From Mangifera indica (Eukaryota; Streptophyta; Magnoliopsida; Sapindales; Anacardiaceae), in contig NC_058140.1 in the NCBI RefSeq assembly GCF_011075055.1, positions 9,482,988 to 9,546,987 of the forward strand: 64,000 bases of DNA, written 5' to 3'. Shown one piece after another: positions 60,108-64,000 of this stretch (its first letter is position 1; each line of letters starts with the position of its first letter). Position numbers and translations under genes: made by a program. Under the pieces are notes generated by a model. It was not told the origin of the DNA, ran no database searches, and saw only the letters and a program-made list of their open reading frames with translations.

Positions 60108-62936
60108 TCAGCACCAAAATGACTGGCTTCTGACTGCAAATTTGTCGCTTTCCTTTAAATTGCTTCCCTCATAATCCAGTGTCCATTTCTCAAAGGTACA
60201 GTCAATGAAGTCATAGTAGCCACCATGAAGAGAGAGTGTGCCTTTCTCCACTTTTTCTTCAATCCATGAATAAGTTAGTAGGTTTAACAATGAACAATTT
60301 ATAGACTCCTGTAAGAAAAGGACAAACTTATTAAGCTCGTGATAAGGAAAAATCTGAGTCTGTAATAAGGAAGGCGGCCAAAAACGACTAGTCTAACCAA
60401 ACATGTTTATATGCATATACTGTTTTCAATTGTGCCCAACTTTGTTAAAATTTTTTTGTAAGATTCATAAGAGTAATTTTCTCAGCACCAGAGAGTGTTT
60501 ACCAATTCATTACAACTAAGAATGTCAAGCTTCATTATAAAACAAAAACATGTTTCACAAATGCAAAAAATAATGTTGGATAAAACTAAACCATAGAACT
60601 TGGAAATTCTAAACTCAGGAGAAAGTAGATCACCTTCTCACAATGTCGACACTGATGGTCAAAGCTAAGGTTATGAGCAGCAGACTTTGTTTTTAACCTT
60701 GCATTCTTCCCCACAACAACCCAATTTTGAATAAAGCTACAGACACAGTTTAGCTAAGTGAGAAATATATCCAAACCAAGTTCTATAAAAATGATATGAC
60801 ATGCTTATAAGAAAACTTTTTTGCAAAGGTGCTATATATATTTTACCTTGAATCTGCTTCATCCTCCATGCTCATAAGGGCCCGAATGCCTCCACAGCGG
60901 CTATGGCCAATGACTAGAATGTTTTCGACCTGCACAAACAGTGATTAATCATTTTTGGAAAAGAAATGTATGCATAAAATTTAATAGACTTCATAACAAG
61001 ATAGTTGTCCTTAAGTTTCAATATTTAGCGATCCCATAGTACAGAATCTAACCATCTAAATACAATTGCATGAATGCTGAAGATAGAAAGTCACCACTTA
61101 AATGTAAAGGCAGAAAATACTTACTTGAAGAGAATTTACTGCAAATTCCAATGCAGCATTTGTTTCTGAGGGCCCACTCTATGCAATGAAATGAGTTGAA
61201 AATGATTAGAAATAGTAACATGGTTAAATTCATTCAATCTTTTTCTTATAAACTGTCATTCTGTCAAGTGTTGACATTGTAGCATCAACCTTTTATTGTT
61301 GTGAAGCAGAAAATTCCAAGATAAATCAGGTAAAATGTATTACATACCTCACATGGGGGAACCATATTTGCAACATTGCGGACAATAAATGCTTCTCCTG
61401 GATGAAATCCAAGGATGTATGAGGGGCAAACTCTAGAGTCAGCACAGGCAATTACCATAAACTGTCCAAGAAATTGATAGTTAACAAAATTGTTTATTCC
61501 AGATCTCAGCTAAAAAACTGAAGTTAAACCAAAGTGCAGTGAACCATCTATAAACTTTCAAGCATTTGAGTGACACAAGTGTCAAAAGCAATGGCTAAAT
61601 AACAAACCAAAATAGAAAAAAAATTACTCACCTTTGGTGTTTGAGCATTTGAAAGATTTAGGTAATGTTCTAAGTTTTCCCTGTTTCAAAATGTAGGCTG
61701 TGTTATAAGGAAAACTAATTGATTTTAAGGATAAAATCAACATAGGACAGAGTTTGTTGCTTACATGAATTTCTTCTTTTTGAAACTTAAAAACCGATGT
61801 TTCATTTCATCAAACATACCACATCCATTTTCAACTCCCACTGCAGTCTCTATTTTGTCACTTCCAAGTTCCGTAGTCAGTCCCACAGGTTCTTTTGAAG
61901 CCATCAATAGAAAACCTGGATTGCTTCTAACAGGAAAACAATATGCCTTAGAAAAATTTAGTAAAAAAGCTATTTGTAACAGGTGGTAATATAAACCAAA
62001 ATGGAGATATTCTTATCTCTTAGGACCAATTCCGAAGGTTGCAAGGAAGTCATTGTCTTATATGAACAACTTCTCCTATAAATAAATCACTGATTATAAT
62101 TAGAAAATCACAAAACCATAGCAAAGCTTACTTTGATATAAAACCCATTACAGAACCACCATTTATGATAACATTAACCAATGGATTTGCAGCTCAGAAT
62201 CGAAGAGCGACTCATATAAAGAAAAAGGTGACTCCTACTTCAGACAGATAAAATTACCATTCAAGTTATGCAACAACTTACCGTGTGCTTCATTTCTGTC
62301 TCAATATCAATTTCATCAAAATGAACAGATATATTTTTAAATATCAAAACTCGTTTATTAGAATAAAATATCAAGACATGCCTCTATATAACATAGAACT
62401 TAAGAAGGACACTTGAACCAAACTATTAGTAGTATTTACCAAACTGATGAACCAGAATGACTAGTGGTATGCACCTGAATATAGTTTATGAAATCCACTA
62501 AAACTGAATGTTAAATATATATATAGTTTATGAAATCTACTAAAATTGAATGTCAAATCTAAAAGCAAAACACAGAAAAGTCATTAAATTAAAAATACAG
62601 TACATAATCAAAAATATACCAGACAATTCTAAAATTAAGCATCACTGATCCATGAATGTAAGAATTAAGCAAAAATACGAAGACATACTTGAAAAAAGTG
62701 GACAATCTGAAACGAATCTGCTCAGTTTCTCTAAATCTCAGCTTGGAGCTAAAGATCTTCTGCAAAGAAGAAGAAATCAGTAAACCCAGAAAGAAATCAT
62801 ATCCACACACACACACACACACGAGCGCGCGCGCACGAAAAGAAGAAAAACTCACCGTAGGGGTCGTGGATGCGGGGAGAAATGAAGAAGAGAATAAAGG
62901 GTGTTTAGAAAGAGAAGTTGAAGCAACAATTGCCAT
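60108..62936 (-). CDS. beta-carbonic anhydrase, plastid- or mitochondrion-targeted (BCA5-like)
   Basis: This enzyme interconverts CO2 and bicarbonate with a zinc ion. Nine coding exons with GT-AG introns join in frame to 305 codons plus stop: 62856-62936, 62689-62759, 61765-61926, 61632-61680, 61348-61461, 61125-61178, 60847-60929, 60634-60736, 60108-60308. Residues 1-60 are Ser/Thr-rich with basic residues ([20 protein letters not shown]), a transit peptide. The catalytic domain begins near residue 93 ([11 protein letters not shown]). CADSR (127-131) gives zinc ligand Cys127 and the Asp129-Arg131 pair; GHSRCGG (185-191) gives ligands His186 and Cys189. [17 protein letters not shown] and [19 protein letters not shown] are typical plant beta-CA blocks. 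[12 protein letters not shown] resembles the Arabidopsis BCA5/BCA6 group, which favours organelle targeting. No stop or lost residue is seen, so it is probably functional. The start fits because it gives the transit peptide; upstream is a CT-rich leader. Confidence 0.93.
62804..62836. repeat. (CA)n-(GC)n tract in intron 1 of the carbonic anhydrase gene
   Basis: cacacac... is followed by gagcgcgcgcgcac. It occupies about a third of the 96-bp first intron (62760-62855), starting about 20 bp inside the donor. Alternating purine-pyrimidine tracts like this can adopt Z-DNA. Confidence 0.9.
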
Positions 62937-63141
62937 AGGAGAAGGGACAGATCTTAGGAGAGAGAGAGGTGTTTGATGAAATGCTTAAAACAATTGTGAA
63001 ATGAGTTGGTTGGATCAAAGAACACTTGGCCTGTCTCCAAGAAAGACGGAGAAAACAAAGTGTGTCGTGTTGTGAGTGGCCAACTCAACAACATGGAGTC
63101 ACTGACAAAGCATGGACACACGCCATTGATCAATGAAACAA

Positions 63142-63149
63142 CTTTTATG
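63142..63149 (-). promoter_or_regulatory. possible TATA box of the carbonic anhydrase gene
   Basis: On the minus strand GCATAAAAG lies about 205 bp before the start codon. A start of transcription 30 bp later would give a leader of about 170 bases that includes the CT-rich stretch at 62940-62975. Other AT-rich choices exist, so this is tentative. Confidence 0.35.
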
Positions 63150-63179
63150 CGTTCTGATCTCTAAAATTTTACATAGACG

Positions 63180-64000
63180 ATTGATTAAAAAGACGGTTTA
63201 CTTATATTTGATGGACATTTTTGGAAATTGAATAAAGTGGAAATTTTCAAAAGGCCAAAAACGATCATTCCCACCACGGTTTGGTGCGAATACAAACTCA
63301 AACCAGTGAAATTTCAAAAAACTCAAAAGAGAAAGCAATTATATGTAAAATAAATATAATATATATATATAATATGTATATTAAAAAAATGATAAAATAA
63401 ATATAAAAAATAAATGGTACATATATTTGCTTATTAAAAAATTGTATTAAATATAATTATATATATGTATTTATCATTGTGATGTTACTTAATATTTTGT
63501 TTAAAATGTTTAGATTAAATCGAGTTAGTTTCATGTTAACTTTAAGCCCACCCAATTTTTTAAGAGTCAACGTGAACCCAAACTGAACTCACAACCCTAA
63601 TCCGATTTTTTTATATCGTGTCAAATTAACAGGTTGTGTCAAATTTTGCTAAGTTTACTCTCCTGCCACCATCTCCATCTTCAACGATCGCCTCTTTCTA
63701 CCATAAACCATCATCATTAAATCCTAAACCATTTTCATCATCGTCGAATCTAAACGAAGTATCATCCAGTTGACATTTTCATTTGGACAATGAAGTATCT
63801 GATGAAAAATTGTTAATTTTTTAAACCAATAGGAAAATTATATAAACATTTAGGGTTTTAAGATTTAATAATAAAATAATAATTTATCCTCTTATGACTA
63901 ACGGTTTTGGTTAAGTTTAATAACTCATATGTCAGTGTTTGAATTTTTAAAATTTTATGAGTATGTATTTGGAAATCGGTAAACCTTAGGTGGGAATAAG
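63180..64000. other. upstream AT-rich region with a possible transposon tail
   Basis: Positions 63340-63480 are nearly pure A/T. At 63515-63650 gagtcaacgtgaacccaaac, then tcacaaccctaatccg, tatcgtgtcaaattaac and aggttgtgtcaaattttg resemble the end of a plant DNA-transposon family that reads as cgtgtcaacccgaaccc...gggttgtgtcaaatt. There is no coding sequence and no second end in the window. Confidence 0.35.

Noticed and set aside
62589..62855. Read-through of carbonic anhydrase exon 1 into intron 1 (115-codon stretch)
   Set aside because: It contains VCVCVC from the (CA)n repeat; a clean donor at 62854-62855 and matching acceptor give the proper protein.
1..64000. CRISPR arrays, tRNA or rRNA genes, bacterial-type operons
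   Set aside because: No evenly spaced identical repeats, no cloverleaf-like gene with A and B boxes that I could confirm, and gene structure is plainly plant nuclear.

Overview
This is a window of AT-rich nuclear DNA from a flowering plant, almost certainly a eudicot. The evidence is an intact, intron-containing plant beta-carbonic anhydrase gene, a small secreted proline-rich protein gene of plant type, and dense layers of degenerate plant LTR retrotransposons (Ty1/copia; Ty3/gypsy of Tekay/Del-like chromovirus and Athila types), with a hAT DNA transposon and a likely plastid DNA insert. There are no operons, no CRISPR array and no prokaryotic features. I could not place the species.

Layout. 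Positions 1-6230 hold a decayed minus-strand copia element: RNase H at the left edge, then RT, integrase and gag up to 3971, a long leader, and an LTR near 5807-6230. A second copia LTR relic lies at about 6300-6990 and a loose gypsy integrase fragment at 7690-8344. Positions 8345-18563 are one large minus-strand gypsy element (gypsy A), with LTR, integrase/RT and protease/gag parts. Its RT core is missing, and a plus-strand non-coding LTR element (11422-14829) sits in its place. A copia LTR end follows at 18570-19007, then a probable solo gypsy LTR (19858-22248).

The first gene island is at 23.5-24.2 kb: a proline-rich secreted protein gene. Just downstream is a 2.8-kb non-autonomous copia element (24331-27140) with a near-perfect 5-bp target duplication. 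Its pol region is replaced by coiled-coil coding sequence. A second gypsy element (gypsy C, minus) spans about 28176-34978 and is split by a decayed hAT transposase gene. A broken, inverted paralogue of the proline-rich gene is at 36158-36457. Positions 36.5-42.9 kb hold few recognisable features: local duplications and one terminal-inverted-repeat element.

Positions 42963-46250 are a copia LTR interrupted by a 2.25-kb gypsy solo LTR. At 51050-54300 a minus-strand copia pol carries a 1.54-kb solo LTR with a perfect 5-bp target duplication. An Athila-type RT relic (plus) is at 54833-55840, and a rearranged LTR-leader-LTR unit at 57579-58360. A likely nuclear insert of plastid rpoC1 intron/exon sequence lies at about 58960-59135. 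The second real gene, a nine-exon beta-carbonic anhydrase (minus strand, 60108-62936, 305 aa), closes the window.

Only two genes look functional: the proline-rich protein gene and the carbonic anhydrase gene. The rest is a history of insertion, solo-LTR formation, nesting and deletion. I found no convincing novel biochemical system. The best leads are the chimeric non-autonomous retroelement, the plastid insert, and recurrent palindromic motifs in the LTRs. All similarity statements come from reading translations and motifs by eye; no database search was run.
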